A stretch of 64,000 nucleotides of DNA from Pleurostoma richardsiae (GCA_030052745.1 JANBVO010000030.1:186001-250000), one strand, 5' to 3'; shown: positions 33,415 to 44,846, numbered from the stretch's first letter. The notes: a model not told the origin generated them from the sequence alone. Translations and numbers: made by a program.

Positions 33415-35345
33415 ATGTCAGACGAGGAGCGGGCCAGTCAGGCCGGCGAGGACATCACCGTCGCCCCCAAGAAGCGAGCCGTGGAGGCGCAGAGCGCCTT
33501 TGCTTCTACTCTGCTGACAGACGCCGAGAAAACTTGGCCGTCCCATGTCGCTCCGTCGGCCAAGAGAAGTGGGAACCTATACAATGCCGTGATCGACACA
33601 GCCGCGTCCGAGGCGGGCACCGACCCGGTCTACGCCGTCAAGGTCCGGCTGCTCAACGAGGCGATGCTGGACATTGGCATGGGACGATATCAGTGGATGA
33701 TGTTCATCGCTACTGCCGTGGGTTGGTTCTTGGACAATGTAAGTCAGATCGAGTGCTCAGTCGCCTCTACAATGAGAGCCGTAGCAAGGTGCCGGACGCG
33801 AGGACTTACATCTACACAGTTCTGGATGACTTCCTTCGTGATCATCCTCCCCTCCGCCGCCAATGAAGCCCAGTTCTTCTTCACCGGCCAGAACTCAGCG
33901 GATCTCATGATCAGCCTGTTCGTGGGTCTGACCCTCGGCGCAGCCATCTGGCCCATCATGTCGGATCGCGTTGGCCGCAAGCATGTCTTCCTCAGCACTC
34001 TGCTGCTCATGGGTATGAGCGGACTGGTCGGTGCCGGCATGTCCGCATTCAAAGGGCTGTGCGTCGTCGGATTCGTGGTTGGTTTCGCCCTGGGCGGTAA
34101 CCAGGCCGTCGACGCGATGCTGCTTCTCGAGTCTATCCCGGCTAGCCACCAGTGGCTTATCGCTCTCCAGGGCGTATTTTGGGGTCTGGGTGAGCTTGTC
34201 GCCTCTGCAGTCGGATGGTGAGTTTCTTCTTCCCGCTGCGATGCAGCCCTGGTGAATGTCTGGAGTTCTAACAGCTTTGCAGGGCGTTCATCGAGCTCTA
34301 CACCTGCCGCACCGGCCCAGACGCCGTCTCCACGGCGAGTACTTTCTCCAGCAGGGCCACCGACGGTCATGGGTCCAGCTCAGGGAGCAGTTCCTCAAGT
34401 AGCTCCTCAAGCAGCTCGTCAAGTTCCAACTCGTGCCACTACGTCTCCAATCAGGGCTGGCGGTACACCTGGTGGTGCTTTGGCTGCATCACCCTCTTCC
34501 TCTACCTCCTACGTTTCTCCTTCCGGATGAGGGAGACACCCAAGTCCCTCCTCGCCCGCCGCCGTGACGGCGAGGCCGTCCAGACCGTCAGCGACATTGC
34601 CGCCCTCAATAAGTGCACCACCTGGCTGACCGAGGCGTCGCTCGCGCGCGTCGAGACCGCCGTGACCATCGCCGAGCCCGGGGAGGAAGCTGGCCGCAGG
34701 GGCGACTTCTCCCGTCGCAGCGCCGGCTCGGTCATTCGCTCGGTGGTGGCCACGCTGGGCCCCGCAGGCCTCGGCCTTCTACTGCTCGTGTGGGCCACCG
34801 CCGGTTTGGTGTTCATCCTGTGGCGGCAGTTCCTCCCGCTGTACCTGACGACCAAGGGCGTCTCGGCCGTCACGCCCACGAGCGTGACCACGCCGTACCT
34901 CTACAGCCGGTACGTTTACGTCGCCATCTGCGCGGTGCCCGGCCCGCTCGCCGCAGCACTGCTGATAGAGGTGCGCTTCCTGGGACGCCGCCGCACCGGG
35001 GCGCTCGTCTCGCTGGCCACGGGAGTGGTCATGCTCGCCTCCGCGGCCGCGCGGTCGAGGGACGCCATGCTGGCGCTTGAGTGCGTGCTCTCGTTCCTGC
35101 AGTACATGGGGCTTGCTGTCATCACCACCTACACGGTCGAGATCTTTGGGGCGCCCGTCCGCGGCGCGGGTGTTGCCGCGGCGCAGTCCTCGTGGAGGCT
35201 GTTCGGGCTCGTCGCTTGGATCGCCGCGGCGTACGGCAAGAGCTCTAACGGCGGAGCCGTCTGGTTCTCCGGAGCGATCTCCGTGGTGATGACTGCCGCG
35301 TGGGTTCTGCTGCCGATTGAGACTAGAGCCAAGGCCGCCGCGTAG
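33415..35345 (+). CDS. MFS transporter, SV2/SVOP-like sugar or organic-acid type
   Basis: Membrane transporter of 594 aa. Exons are 33415-33738, 33820-34217 and 34283-35345. The start MSDEERASQAGED was chosen as the first true ATG. The N-terminal half shows the SVOP-type signature GMGRYQWMMFIATAVGWFLD, then FWMTSFVIILPSAANEA. The MFS motif-A loop is PIMSDRVGRKHVF, followed by FVVGFALGGNQAVDAMLLLE. The second half includes GLLLLVWATAGLVFILWRQF, an RRTGALVSL loop, YTVEIFGAPVRGAG and SWRLFGLVAWIAAAYG. A lumenal or extracellular loop in the middle carries a pure serine run of about 13 residues (coding region near 34385-34425) flanked by Cys and Trp residues. Substrate unknown. Confidence 0.88.
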
Positions 35346-35705
35346 GCGTGACAGCGTTCTTAAACATCTCGACGTCAAGCATCACCAGTCTGTTCCGCCT
35401 AGCTTCGCACTCTCCAAATTCAACTCTGACGGATGAGAAATACAGTTGAAGAATACAATGGAAATCTAGGATGGAATAATGAACAATAAACCACTAGGAA
35501 GAGCAGATCAATGATACCTCAGTAGCATAAGCCAACTGGTCCTCGTGACGATTCTACTGTACTTCTCTTCCCCTTCCGTACCTTATTGTGAATTGTGTTC
35601 CCTCTTCCGACAGCGGCGGGGTTGGATCGCACGGTAGGTTGCCGCTTGTTGGAGAGTTGTGCTAGTCGGGTAAGCAAAGAATCGCGGGTTCGCCGAACAA
35701 CGATT
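35346..35705. other. Intergenic, no gene recognised
   Basis: It holds the 3' end of the MFS gene and the upstream region of the tRNA gene. Nothing else was seen. Confidence 0.5.
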
Positions 35706-35795
35706 GGGTGCATGGTCTAGGGGTATGATATTTCCTTCGCATGATTCACACCAGCGATCTGGAAAGGGTCCCCGGTTCGAATCCGGGTGCATCCA
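35706..35795 (+). tRNA. tRNA-Ala(CGC) with an 18-nt intron
   Basis: The acceptor stem GGGTGCA pairs with TGCATCC and includes a G3:U70 wobble pair, the identity element of alanine tRNAs; the discriminator base is A. The D arm is GTCTAGGGGTATGAT. The anticodon stem is TTTCC/GGAAA, interrupted one base 3' of the anticodon CGC (35738-35740) by an intron at about 35742-35759. The T arm is CCCGG TTCGAAT CCGGG, which also supplies the B box. A canonical intron-containing eukaryotic tRNA gene in all respects. Confidence 0.92.
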
Positions 35796-36020
35796 CAGTC
35801 TGATTTTTACTTTTTGTTCATACCAGTCGCGGGTTGTTCTTTTTAATTCTATTCCTGTGAATATGGAGGCACATATAGTTTGCATGGGACGCTCGACTAC
35901 GGGTCTTCGCGTGGACCAGCTGAGACGGGTCATTTCCTCTACCTGCACAACATTTCCCCCGGGCAATGGGCCATGCAACTGTTATGGGCATTCAGCTTGT
36001 ATATATAGACTTGGTCGAAA

Positions 36021-37271
36021 TCAGGAAATTGCTTTCGCAATCCTTTCATAAGACTCATAGACATCCTCTTCGGTATCAAAGTTCAGGATCCATTCTTCCC
36101 TAGGGAGATGCAGCGACTGCGGATCCTTCCAGATCTTGTCCCAATCCGCCTTGTGCCAGCCGTCGCGGGTACTTACGCCTGTGGCCTGCACTTTGTGAAC
36201 CCGCTCGTACCTGATCTTCTCGTACACTCTCAGTGCCTCTTGGACTTTGTCCTTTCCAGCGATATCGAGACATGCAGCGAGCGTCACCCCATCTTCCATC
36301 GACTGGCTTGCGCCCTGGATTGAGGTCGGCAGGAACGGGTGAGCGGCATCTCCAATGAGCGCGATCCTCGCCTTGGGAGAGATGAAGGTCGGCAACGGGT
36401 CCCTGAACACCAGCTTATAGTCAAACAGTCGATCCTTAGGAGTCGCCTTGACGAGCTCGAGGACCACAGGGTCCCAGCCCTGCAAGCAACGCAGCACATC
36501 ATCCACATTGCCAGGGAATTGCCAGCTCTCTTCGATGTCGGAGTCGTCCTTGTGTGTGCACACCCAGCTCATCTCCTTGCCGTCCTTAATGGCCGCCGCG
36601 ATGAAATGAATGTCCTGCCCGATCCACGCATTGTGTGAGTCGCCCTGGACGAGGTGTTTTGTCTTCTCGTTCTTCGCCAGCTCCCCCGCAGGGAACCAGG
36701 CTCTGTAGACGGCATAACCTGACGGCTGGGGCTTGTCCTCAAAGCCTAGAACGATCTTCCTACCACGAGAGCGAACACCTTCTGCGGCGAAGACGACATC
36801 CGCGACGAGTCTATGGCCGTTGGCCTCCACTCCCGCTCTGTGCTCGTCTTCGAAATAGTCGGTGACGTTCTGGCCCAGCCTAATATCGATGCCTCGGGCC
36901 TTGGCGTGGTTGAAAATGGCGGCATGTATTTCCCCGCGGTGGCCGTTGATCCTGCGGCCCCAGATATTCTCCGCCGCAAACGACTGTGTCGTGACAAACT
37001 TGCCCTGCCAGTTCAGGTAGTTGATAGAGTCTGTCTTGTGGATGATGGGATCAAGAGCCTCCGTGACGCCTGGCCATCTCGCAAAGATCCGACTCGAATT
37101 CTGCCCGAAGCTAATGATGTCGCCAAGCGGCTTGAGCTCCGGCACTTTCTCGAGCACGGTAACAGAATGTCCCTTTCGGTCGCATTCTATGGCCGCAGTC
37201 AGACCTGCAAAGCCCGCCCCCACGATGATGACCTTGATGCCGGACGGCGGCAACCTTTGGAACTCGACCAT
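36021..37271 (-). CDS. FAD-dependent aromatic monooxygenase, salicylate-hydroxylase-like
   Basis: Intronless flavoprotein monooxygenase of 416 aa. N-terminal Rossmann GxGxxG motif is VIIVGAGFAGLTAAIECDRK. The mid-protein substrate/NAD(P)H region has VVFAAEGVRSRGRKIVL. The FAD-ribityl GD motif is IALIGDAAHPFLPTSIQGAS, followed by MEDGVTLAACLD. It should use FAD, NAD(P)H and O2 to hydroxylate an aromatic acid or similar ring; the substrate cannot be read from sequence. In the middle motif the usual DG is replaced by EG, a common variant. The upstream region has a long CGG-N8-CCG palindrome, suggesting control by a Zn2Cys6 regulator. It lies about 6 kb left of the aromatic catabolic cluster and may or may not belong to it. 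Confidence 0.9.
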   Translation of the reverse strand: MVEFQRLPPSGIKVIIVGAGFAGLTAAIECDRKGHSVTVLEKVPELKPLGDIISFGQNSSRIFARWPGVTEALDPIIHKTDSINYLNWQGKFVTTQSFAAENIWGRRINGHRGEIHAAIFNHAKARGIDIRLGQNVTDYFEDEHRAGVEANGHRLVADVVFAAEGVRSRGRKIVLGFEDKPQPSGYAVYRAWFPAGELAKNEKTKHLVQGDSHNAWIGQDIHFIAAAIKDGKEMSWVCTHKDDSDIEESWQFPGNVDDVLRCLQGWDPVVLELVKATPKDRLFDYKLVFRDPLPTFISPKARIALIGDAAHPFLPTSIQGASQSMEDGVTLAACLDIAGKDKVQEALRVYEKIRYERVHKVQATGVSTRDGWHKADWDKIWKDPQSLHLPREEWILNFDTEEDVYESYERIAKAIS

Positions 37272-38241
37272 ACTTCTGACGATGATTTCCAGTATGATGC
37301 CCAGCCGTCAAACTGGAGTTAGTGCGGAGCTCGGCCGACTCACCAGCGGCTAAAGTGCAGAGTGTGAATGTGTGAGATCACTCGCCATGAAATTGACCGA
37401 TAACTCAATCTCACGGGATTGCTCCATGCTGAGATAGATATAAGGCAGGATGATCGGGGCTCTAACTGTGTTACGGGCATTTAAAAACAAGCGGCCCTTG
37501 ACGGCAGTACTGCCGTCAGGGCCGAGTCTTCTTACCCCGCAGAGAGACCGATGTAGCTGGCATCAGGAGCCGAACACAGATATTCGGCCACGAAGACAAA
37601 TACCGGCAGTGAACCTTGAAGGCCAGGATAGGAAGATAGACACAGTCATGTTGCATTCCATGTGTTGTTATCCTTCGAAAATGACGAGTGACGGTGGGAT
37701 AGCCACCATATGCACTGTAAGGCTATTCGGACGAAGAAATCTCTGTGACAACGTGAATCTGCAGTAGCCAGAAGCAAGTGCACCATATTCTGACCCTTGT
37801 ACGCTCTTTCAACTTGGTAAAAGACTCTTCATGGTGCTGTTCATGTCGCTCCTAGGTCGTAGCATGTTTGCGTGCCTCGGCGAAGGGGCCGTCATTTCAC
37901 CTTCCACAGGGACAGCGACTGTTTGACAGATAGAAAATTAAATCCTCTCCGACCGACGATGATCTCGACGGAGTCCCGAAAGACATTGAGACATCTTGAA
38001 GATTAAGAGGAGGCTCCTCTGGAGTAGAGTGGACAAGGAGTCACTTGCTCTCAGCTTGGGCGTGTTCTGCGCCATTTTAGGTTCCTGACAGAGTCCCACA
38101 GCCCCACTGCTGGCTTTGACTCACTGCAACGTTAGTCTGTTGCTGGCTAGTCATGCACACCCACACCCACGCCACTCCCACTCTCCCACCACCCTTGCAA
38201 CTCTCATGTTGTTCTTTAGCCGCCGATCCTTCAACAAAGAC
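37272..38241. other. Intergenic with a long palindrome
   Basis: It contains the promoter of the leftward monooxygenase, including the palindrome annotated separately. The rest, up to the initiator tRNA, shows nothing recognisable. Confidence 0.5.
37493..37523. promoter_or_regulatory. Long palindrome containing CGG-N8-CCG
   Basis: The core TGACGGCAGTACTGCCGTCA (37499-37518) is a perfect 20-bp palindrome. GGCCC and GGGCC flanks extend the arms further with a single bulged T. It contains inverted CGG/CCG triplets eight bases apart, the layout bound by Zn2Cys6 dimers. It sits about 230 bp upstream of the monooxygenase start and is the most likely operator of that gene. Confidence 0.5.
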
Positions 38242-38313
38242 AGCAACGTAGCTCAGGGGAAGAGCGCCGGGCTCATAACCCGGAGGTCCCTCGATCGAAA
38301 CGAGGCGTTGCTA
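38242..38313 (+). tRNA. Initiator tRNA-Met (CAT)
   Basis: 72 nt, no intron. The acceptor stem AGCAACG/CGTTGCT starts with an A1:U72 pair. The anticodon stem-loop CCGGG CTCATAA CCCGG has the three G:C pairs of initiators. The T arm CCTCG ATCGAAA CGAGG has A54 and A60 in place of the usual TTC loop. These are the hallmarks of eukaryotic initiator rather than elongator tRNA-Met. Confidence 0.95.
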
Positions 38314-38697
38314 TGATCTTGAAGATGTTTTTTTGTTGTTTTGACCTTTGCATGCTGCGGCAACGTGTATTTCTGCACCAAGGGTACCATGTACCCAGCA
38401 CAGACACCTCAGGACTTACACGTGATTCAAATTCTCCTCCATCAGCAATTCATTTGTTCCCAAGCTTTCTTTTACCTGGTAAAGGATGGAAGATTTCATC
38501 GAGGGCATTTCCATCACCAACTTCCCCCCTGACACAGCCACACGAGATACACAGCCACAAGAGCCGCATCAGCCACATCCCAAAAATAGATCTCGGCCGG
38601 GATGGCACGTGCGAGGGTACGTACCTAGATGCTGGTACTGTAAGTCATCGTTCGGCCTGGCGAATTTTGCTCCGGCTTCACTGGCATCAGCAACGGA
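38314..38697. other. Intergenic, no gene recognised
   Basis: It holds the 3' flank of the tRNA (with a T-run at about 38328, the likely Pol III terminator) and the promoter of the asparagine-synthetase-domain gene. Confidence 0.5.
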
Positions 38698-40586
38698 ATG
38701 TGTGGCATTCACGCCGTCATTTCTACCCGGAGACCGGCGACTCTGTCGCCATCACTGAAGCAGCGGCTCTGCAGCCGCGGCCCAGACCATCTCGGAAACT
38801 ACGAGACGCGGGTCGCGCTCGCGGACGGCCAGGACTGCTACCTCTGCTTCACGTCCACGGTCCTGTCACTGCGCGGTGACCACGTGGCGAGACAGCCCTT
38901 CGTCGACGCCAACACCGGGTCCGTCTTCTGCTGGAATGGCGAGGCGTGGAAGATTCACCATGACGATGTGGCTGGCAACGATGGCGAGGCCATCGCATCG
39001 CTGCTGAAGAGAGCGCCGCAGGGGGACCGCACTGCGCGGCGGGACGCGATTCTGAAAATATTGCGATCCATTGAGGGGCCATTCGCTTTCGTCTACTTTG
39101 ACAAACCCTCCGGCGAGGTTTACCTTGGACGTGACCGTCTGGGCCGGCGGTCCCTGCTTCTACGTGAAGATCCTGGAACCCATGAGATCGTGGTGTCCAG
39201 CGTGGCCGAATCCAAGGATCCCTCCTGGCGCGAAGTCGAAGCAGATGGGATCTACGTCTTACAGCTTGATCTCCATGTTGCTAGTGCAGAGAACCCTGGT
39301 AGTATTTCAAGCATAACTCGAGCCAGTTGGTTCGAAGAAGACGATGGAGATGACATTGTGAGTATGCGGCAGTGACGTGCAGTTGTTGCCGCCTTTTGAT
39401 CTTGCTTTCCAGCTTACTTCCTTAGGTGTCCAGCATTGGAAGGTTCAACAAGTCTCTGCCCTCTGGCCATTTCACCCTCACATCTAGCTCTCCTTCTATG
39501 AGCGCTTTGCGAGAGCATCTGATCGCATCACTCAAGCTGCGTGTGCTGCATGTGCCTCACCCTCCGAGTGCTACATTAACCGAGGCGACAAGGGTCGCGA
39601 TCTTATTCTCAGGCGGACTGGACTGTACTGTCTTAGCCAGGATCTGTCACGATCTTGTCCCTGCGGACCAGGGTCTCGACCTCATCAATGTCGCCTTTGA
39701 GAATCCCCGTGTCGCCTCTAATATGCAGAAGGCACGCGAGGAAGCAGAGGGCGACAGCTTAGGAGATGACATCTACGAAATATGCCCGGACAGGGTCACA
39801 GGAAGGAAGTCCTTCGCTGAACTGCAAAAGGCCTGTCCGGGTCGGGCTTGGCGGCTCGTTGCGGTATGTGAGATGCTGTGAGACAGAGATAGACTAGGCT
39901 GATCAGCTATTAGGTCAATGTGCCATACACAGAGTACCTGAGCCATAAAGATGAGGTAATCTCTCTCATGTTCCCGCACAACACCGAGATGGACCTCTCC
40001 ATAGCGTGCGCCCTCTACTTCGCCGCCAGGGGCCAAGGCCTCTGCTACACGGACTCCACCTTTATGTCCCCTCCAGTGGCGTATACCACACCGGCTCGCG
40101 TCCTACTCTCCGGTCTCGGGGCCGATGAGCTCTTCGGCGGCTACGGCCGGCACGGCATAGCCTACTCCCGCCAGGGCTACGCCGGGCTCGTCGACGAGCT
40201 TCTACTGGACATCAGCAGGCTCGGGAGGCGCAACCTGGGGAGGGACGACCGCGTCATGTCACACTGGGGGCGCGAGGTGCGCTTCCCGTACCTCGACGAG
40301 GAGCTCATCCGGTGGGCGATCGAGACGCCGGCGTGGGAGAAGTGCGACTTCGAGAACGCGGAGGGAGCTGTGGAGCCCGGGAAGAGGGTCCTTCGGCTCG
40401 TAGCGCTGGGGCTGGGGATGGGAGGTGTTGCGGGGGAGAAGAAGCGCGCGGTACGCGGTACCCTCATGCAACTAGCGAACTCTTCACTTGTGTCTCGGTC
40501 GCTGACGATTGCATCAGATCCAGTTCGGCTCGCGCACGGCGAAGATGGAGAGCGGACGGGTCAAGGGGACGGCAGTGATATCCTGA
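38698..40586 (+). CDS. Asparagine synthetase domain protein (ASNSD1-like)
   Basis: 567 aa. Exons are 38698-39357, 39426-39863, 39914-40450 and 40518-40586. It begins MCGIHAVIS, so Cys2 would be the glutaminase nucleophile. An N-terminal glutamine amidotransferase-II domain follows (RGPDHLGNYE, GDHVARQP, FCWNGEAW, GPFAFVYFD, GEVYLGRDRLGRRSLLL). The C-terminal synthetase domain has the PP-loop VAILFSGGLDCTVLARI, then ARVLLSGLGADELFGGYGRH and WGREVRFPYLDEELI. The last exon encodes IQFGSRTAKMESGRVKGTAV, the family C-terminus. This architecture matches human ASNSD1 and its fungal counterparts, distinct from the housekeeping asparagine synthetase. Activity and acceptor are unproven. Known relatives are conserved single-copy proteins, so this is probably a resident gene. 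Confidence 0.93.
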
Positions 40587-41180
40587 AGACTCGCGTGGGC
40601 AGACATACCACGCTCTGGAGACGTCCACGAGCTCTGGCGATGATGATGATCGCAGATACTTCGGAGTCGGAGGGGGTTCTAGCGGACAAAGATGTGTCCG
40701 GTCCCGGCAACTGTGACTTGTTTCTTCGTTGAAGAAACCCCCTTGCCTGGACTGATACGTCTAGCCCCTCTGACAATGACGTCGTACGAAAGGCAATTCT
40801 GAGCCATGAGCAAAACATATTGACTATTTGGGTAGGCGATAGGTAGGGCTTCATGCCCAGGGAAAGCATGAAGCCGACATCACTTCTGCGTGGGAAGGAA
40901 TAGCCGGGGCCCATCATCACGACGATAGAACTTCAAGAGAGCAATTCAGATGACTACTATTCAACGTCGACATCCGCAGAAAAGATGCGTGATTGGAAAG
41001 ATATGTGTCATTTCTGACTAGCTCACGGTAGAAGGCAGAAGCATGCTAACCTTCTCGACGGCGTTCTATCATGGCCCATGTCGTGGTACATGTACAACTC
41101 ACCAGCCGACGAGGAAATACGACCAGCCATCCTGGGGTGTGAAACTAGAGGGGGCCTCGTATCTAAACATTCCTACTCCT
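40587..41180. other. Intergenic between convergent genes
   Basis: It lies between the 3' ends of the asparagine-synthetase-domain and PHD-finger genes. No coding feature was recognised. Confidence 0.5.
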
Positions 41181-42878
41181 TCAGACCTTCATTCCATTCT
41201 CCATCACCTTATTCCCCTTCCCATCATACACAATGCTGCTGAAGGCCTCGTAGTCGTCGTCATCCACAAGATGCTTGTCATCCTCCGCCTCTGGCGGCAA
41301 CAGGCTGTACAATCCCTTGCCCGGCTTCGGCCACGGCGGCGCAAACGGTGAGTCCTCCCTATCGTCATCACCGCCAGTCTCGGCCGCCTTCGCCTGCGCT
41401 CCTCCTGCTCCTTTCCCTCCCGCGCTCCTCCCTCCGGCGGGTGACCGACCCTTCCCTGGGGATGACACTGACGCTGCTCTGGCACGGCCTGCCGCTGGGG
41501 CGGAGCCGGCTGGGATCTTGCGGATGAAGTTGACTGGTCCGCTGGGGTTGGCCTCGACCCGGGAGAAGAGTCCGTCGGTGTTTGATCCTGCGAAGAGCGA
41601 GCGCGGAATGCCTCCTGCTGGCTGGGCTGGCTGGCTCTTGAATATGGGCAGCGATGGATGGAGCTCCGAGGCGCGCATCAGGAGGTCGACGAGTTCCTCC
41701 TTTGAGAGGCTTGATAGATATGCCCGTTTCTGTTGATGCCTCTATTAGCATACCATAGAACTTCTATCTTCGACAGACATTAGAGACTTCAGAGAAAGCT
41801 TTACCTGACCAGGAGTCTGCGGGACAGCCCAGCCCGCGGAACCATCTCCGGTCGTCGTAGGAGAAGCAGCCGCGTGGGTTAGCGAGACTTTCTTTTTCGC
41901 GGAACCCTCGCGCTTAGCCGCGCATCCCGCACAGAACCAGCTCTTGCTCGGGTCTCGGACCACCTCATCGCTGATCCACGGGTCGTGGCACATCTGATGC
42001 CAGCCGTCGTTGCAACCATCGCAGAAGACCATCTGGTTGCTGTCCGGGCTGGCCAGCCGCGTGCACACCTTGCAGAGCTGCTGCTCAGCCGTGCGCTTCC
42101 CGTAGTGTGCGCGCTTACGCGCCGCGGCGGCGTCCATGGCCGCGGGATCGTAGGTCGTGGGCTTGAGGACCTGTCTACCAGACTTCGTGGTCGTAGGGGG
42201 AGGGGCAGACGCCGAGGAGGCCTTTTCGGTTCTGCCAGCGGTAGAGAATGGGTCGGAAAGCGAAGAGAGGCTGCTGGTGTCGTCGTCCGAGTCGTCGTCT
42301 TTGCCGCGCTTTCGCTTGCCGCTAGCCTTTGTTCGACTCTTGGCTTTGATTTTCTCTATCGCCGTTTTGGCCCGATCAAAACTGGAAGTTTCTGTTGTCT
42401 CTTTGGAAGAACTAGGACCCCGTCCGACCAGGCCAGCAGAAAGTCTCCGGATTGCGCTTTCTTTGCCCGGTGTTCTCCCGATAGATACCGCCTCGGAGCT
42501 TGTCCTCGCAACGGAAGCAGTAGGAGGTGGTGGCGCCGGCATCTGCATGGTGAGACCACTAGATGTGCTCATAGTCATTACAACACGCCTCCGGACGTCC
42601 TCATAAGTCGACGCCTTGATACTCGTCCGGGAGGTTGTCGCCGAGGCCGAGGCGAGGGCGGAGCTCAGATTGCTCTGCTCACCACGCATCCGCTGGAGGA
42701 TCATCTGAGTTGCCGCCGTGAATTGTGGGATATAGAGCGGCCGGGAGGGGGAGAGCGTGGACCCGCTCCGAGGATGCGCCCCCGTTGCGGGCGGCGTTGT
42801 TGAGGGCTCGACGGCCGGTGTGGAGCGCTGCTCCTCCGCGGCCGAAGCATCGACATTGTTATCCTTTCTCTCTGCCAT
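41181..42878 (-). CDS. PHD-finger nuclear protein
   Basis: 540 aa. Exons on the minus strand are 42878-41805 and 41729-41181. The first 170 residues are low-complexity, then a basic, probably nuclear-localising stretch (KIKAKSRTKASGKRKRGKDD) and an acidic patch appear. The zinc-binding PHD finger spans about residues 275-330: LCKVCTRL, NQMVFCDGCNDGWHQMCHD and WFCAGC supply the Cys4-His-Cys3 ligands. After the intron comes a short helix KRAYLSSLSKEELVDLLMRA, then a Gly/Ala/Pro-rich tail containing PFAPPWPKPGKGLYSLLP. PHD fingers read the methylation state of histone H3 tails, so a chromatin role is likely. The specific complex is not identifiable. Confidence 0.9.
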
Positions 42879-43264
42879 ATTCTAAGTCCTTTGGGATACC
42901 TTGTTACTCATGTCACCTATCAATAATCAACAAATGTCGGTCTTATGCCTGGTAGTTGATTTACACACCCGGCGGGCGATCCCGCTCTTGTAGTCGTTGT
43001 TGTGCACACCAGATCTCGGCACCACGGCTTCTTCTCAAGCGATAGTAAGTCGTGTGTCTAGCTGATTGTCATCAGGAGTGTTCATCGGGTTGGATTGGGG
43101 TTTCAAGGAAGTCAATTGACCGCTCGACGTCACATCATGAAAAAGGAGGAAAAGCACGTGATGGTCATGTGACCAAAAGGATGTACATCGTACCAAAGTC
43201 GTATGGAACGTGCACCGATGCGGTATCTATTGATGTTTTCACTGTGTGTGTGTAGGTACTCGTA
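42879..43264. other. Intergenic, no gene recognised
   Basis: It holds the promoter of the PHD gene and the 3' end of the CoA-transferase gene. Nothing else was seen. Confidence 0.5.
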
Positions 43265-44846
43265 CTACCTAATCACTCCCCTCTCTCTAAGATCCTTTAT
43301 CTGGTTGTCGTCCAGCTCCAGCTGCTCCCGCAAGACCTCATCTGTGTGCTGGCCCAGCGTGGGAGGCGGGGTCCTCGCTCTCGGCTGAGTCTCCGAGTAT
43401 TTGACCGGCGTGTTGAGGAGCTTTATCGGCCCACACTCGCCGTGCTCGACCTCGATCACCATGTTCCTCGCCAGCGTGTGCTCATGGTTCAGCGTGCCCT
43501 GGACGTCATTCACGGCTGCGTACGGCATGCCCTTGCCCTCGAAGACGTCGAGCCACTCCTGCGTCGTCTTCTGCGTCGAGATCTTCTCGATCTCCGCCTC
43601 CAACTCGTCTCGGTTTGCTACTCTCTGCGAGTTCACCCTGAACTTCGGGTCGTCCTTCCACTCGGGCCGGCCGAGACCGTCGCACAGGATGCCGAATAGC
43701 CGGTCGTTGCCTCCGCCGAAGAGGACGTCACCATCCTTTGTCTTGAACGCCTTGTAAGGTACAATCGATGCTTGCATCTTGTTAGCCGAGGCTATTCTCT
43801 AGTGTTTGAGGCAATAGAGAGGTACTATGGCTTACGGTGTGCAGTGCCCCATCTACCTGTGTCCTTCTCGCCGCTAATCAAGCAGCTGCTGGCGATGTTT
43901 GCGAGTGTCGCCGTCTGGCAGTCACTCAGTGCGACATCGAGGTGCTGTCCCTTCCCAGACTTTGCCCGGGCCAGCAGCGCAGCCATGATGCTGTTGCTCG
44001 TGTACAGGCCGGTGGTGAGGTCCGTGACGGCCACGCCGACCTTAACGGGTGGGCCGTCCCTGGTGCCCGTGATGTGCATGAGACCGAACTCGGCCTCGAC
44101 CATAACGTCGTATCCGGCTCGCTTGGAGTACGGGCCCGTCTGGCCGTACCCGGTGATGGAGGCGTAGATCAGGGCCGGGTTGATCTTGTGGATGGTTTCG
44201 AAGTCCAGGCCGTACTTCTTCAGCGATCCCGGGATATAATTCTCTACCAGAATATCGCACTTGGCCGCCAGCTTGTGAAGGATCTCAATGCCGACGGGGT
44301 CCTGAAACGATAGAGCGAACGACTTCTTGTTGCGGTTCACCTGTGCATGCGGTCAAGCCTCTGCTGTTTTCGACATCGGAGTCGAGCGGGCGTACTTACG
44401 CCGAGGAAGTAGGCCGACTCTCCAGGACCCTCATGCTTTGAATCCGCCTTATACCTGGCGTAGGGTGGGCCCCAAGCCCGGGTATCGTCACCACGCACAG
44501 GGTGCTCGATCTTGATGACCTCGGCTCTGCAAGGCGCGTCAGTCGCCATTCTCTGGCATTCACGAGACCAATTGAAAGCGGAAATTACCCGAGGTCACCC
44601 AGAATCTGAGTACAATAAGGCTGAAAGCAATTAGCACTTTCCTAGTCTATGATACGGGGACTTCGTAAGGCTCACGCCGGCTAGGACTCTTGTCATGTCC
44701 AGGACGCGGTACCCCTCGAGCGGGAGCGATCCCGGAGCCGCGGTCGCGGTCGCGAGATGCCGGCTTATGACGGCAATCGGCACGGGACATGTCCCCAGAG
44801 GCCGGAAGAGCCTCGGCAAGCGCCCCGTACAGCTCCGTGATAACAT
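43265..44846 (-). CDS. Family III CoA-transferase (CaiB/BaiF; SUGCT-like)
   Basis: 446 aa. Minus-strand exons are 44846-44676, 44620-44589, 44526-44400, 44340-43836 and 43770-43265. The N-terminus ([18 protein letters not shown], then RHLATATAA) is basic and Ser/Arg-rich, like a mitochondrial presequence. The family III core follows: [45 protein letters not shown] and [18 protein letters not shown]. The region with the catalytic Asp is [20 protein letters not shown]. It moves CoA between carboxylic acids. The human SUGCT relative activates glutarate or hydroxymethylglutarate with succinyl-CoA. It is divergent from a 2-oxoadipate decarboxylase-like gene, which suggests a C5 dicarboxylate substrate (glutarate or 2-hydroxyglutarate). 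That link is inference from position. Confidence 0.9.
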
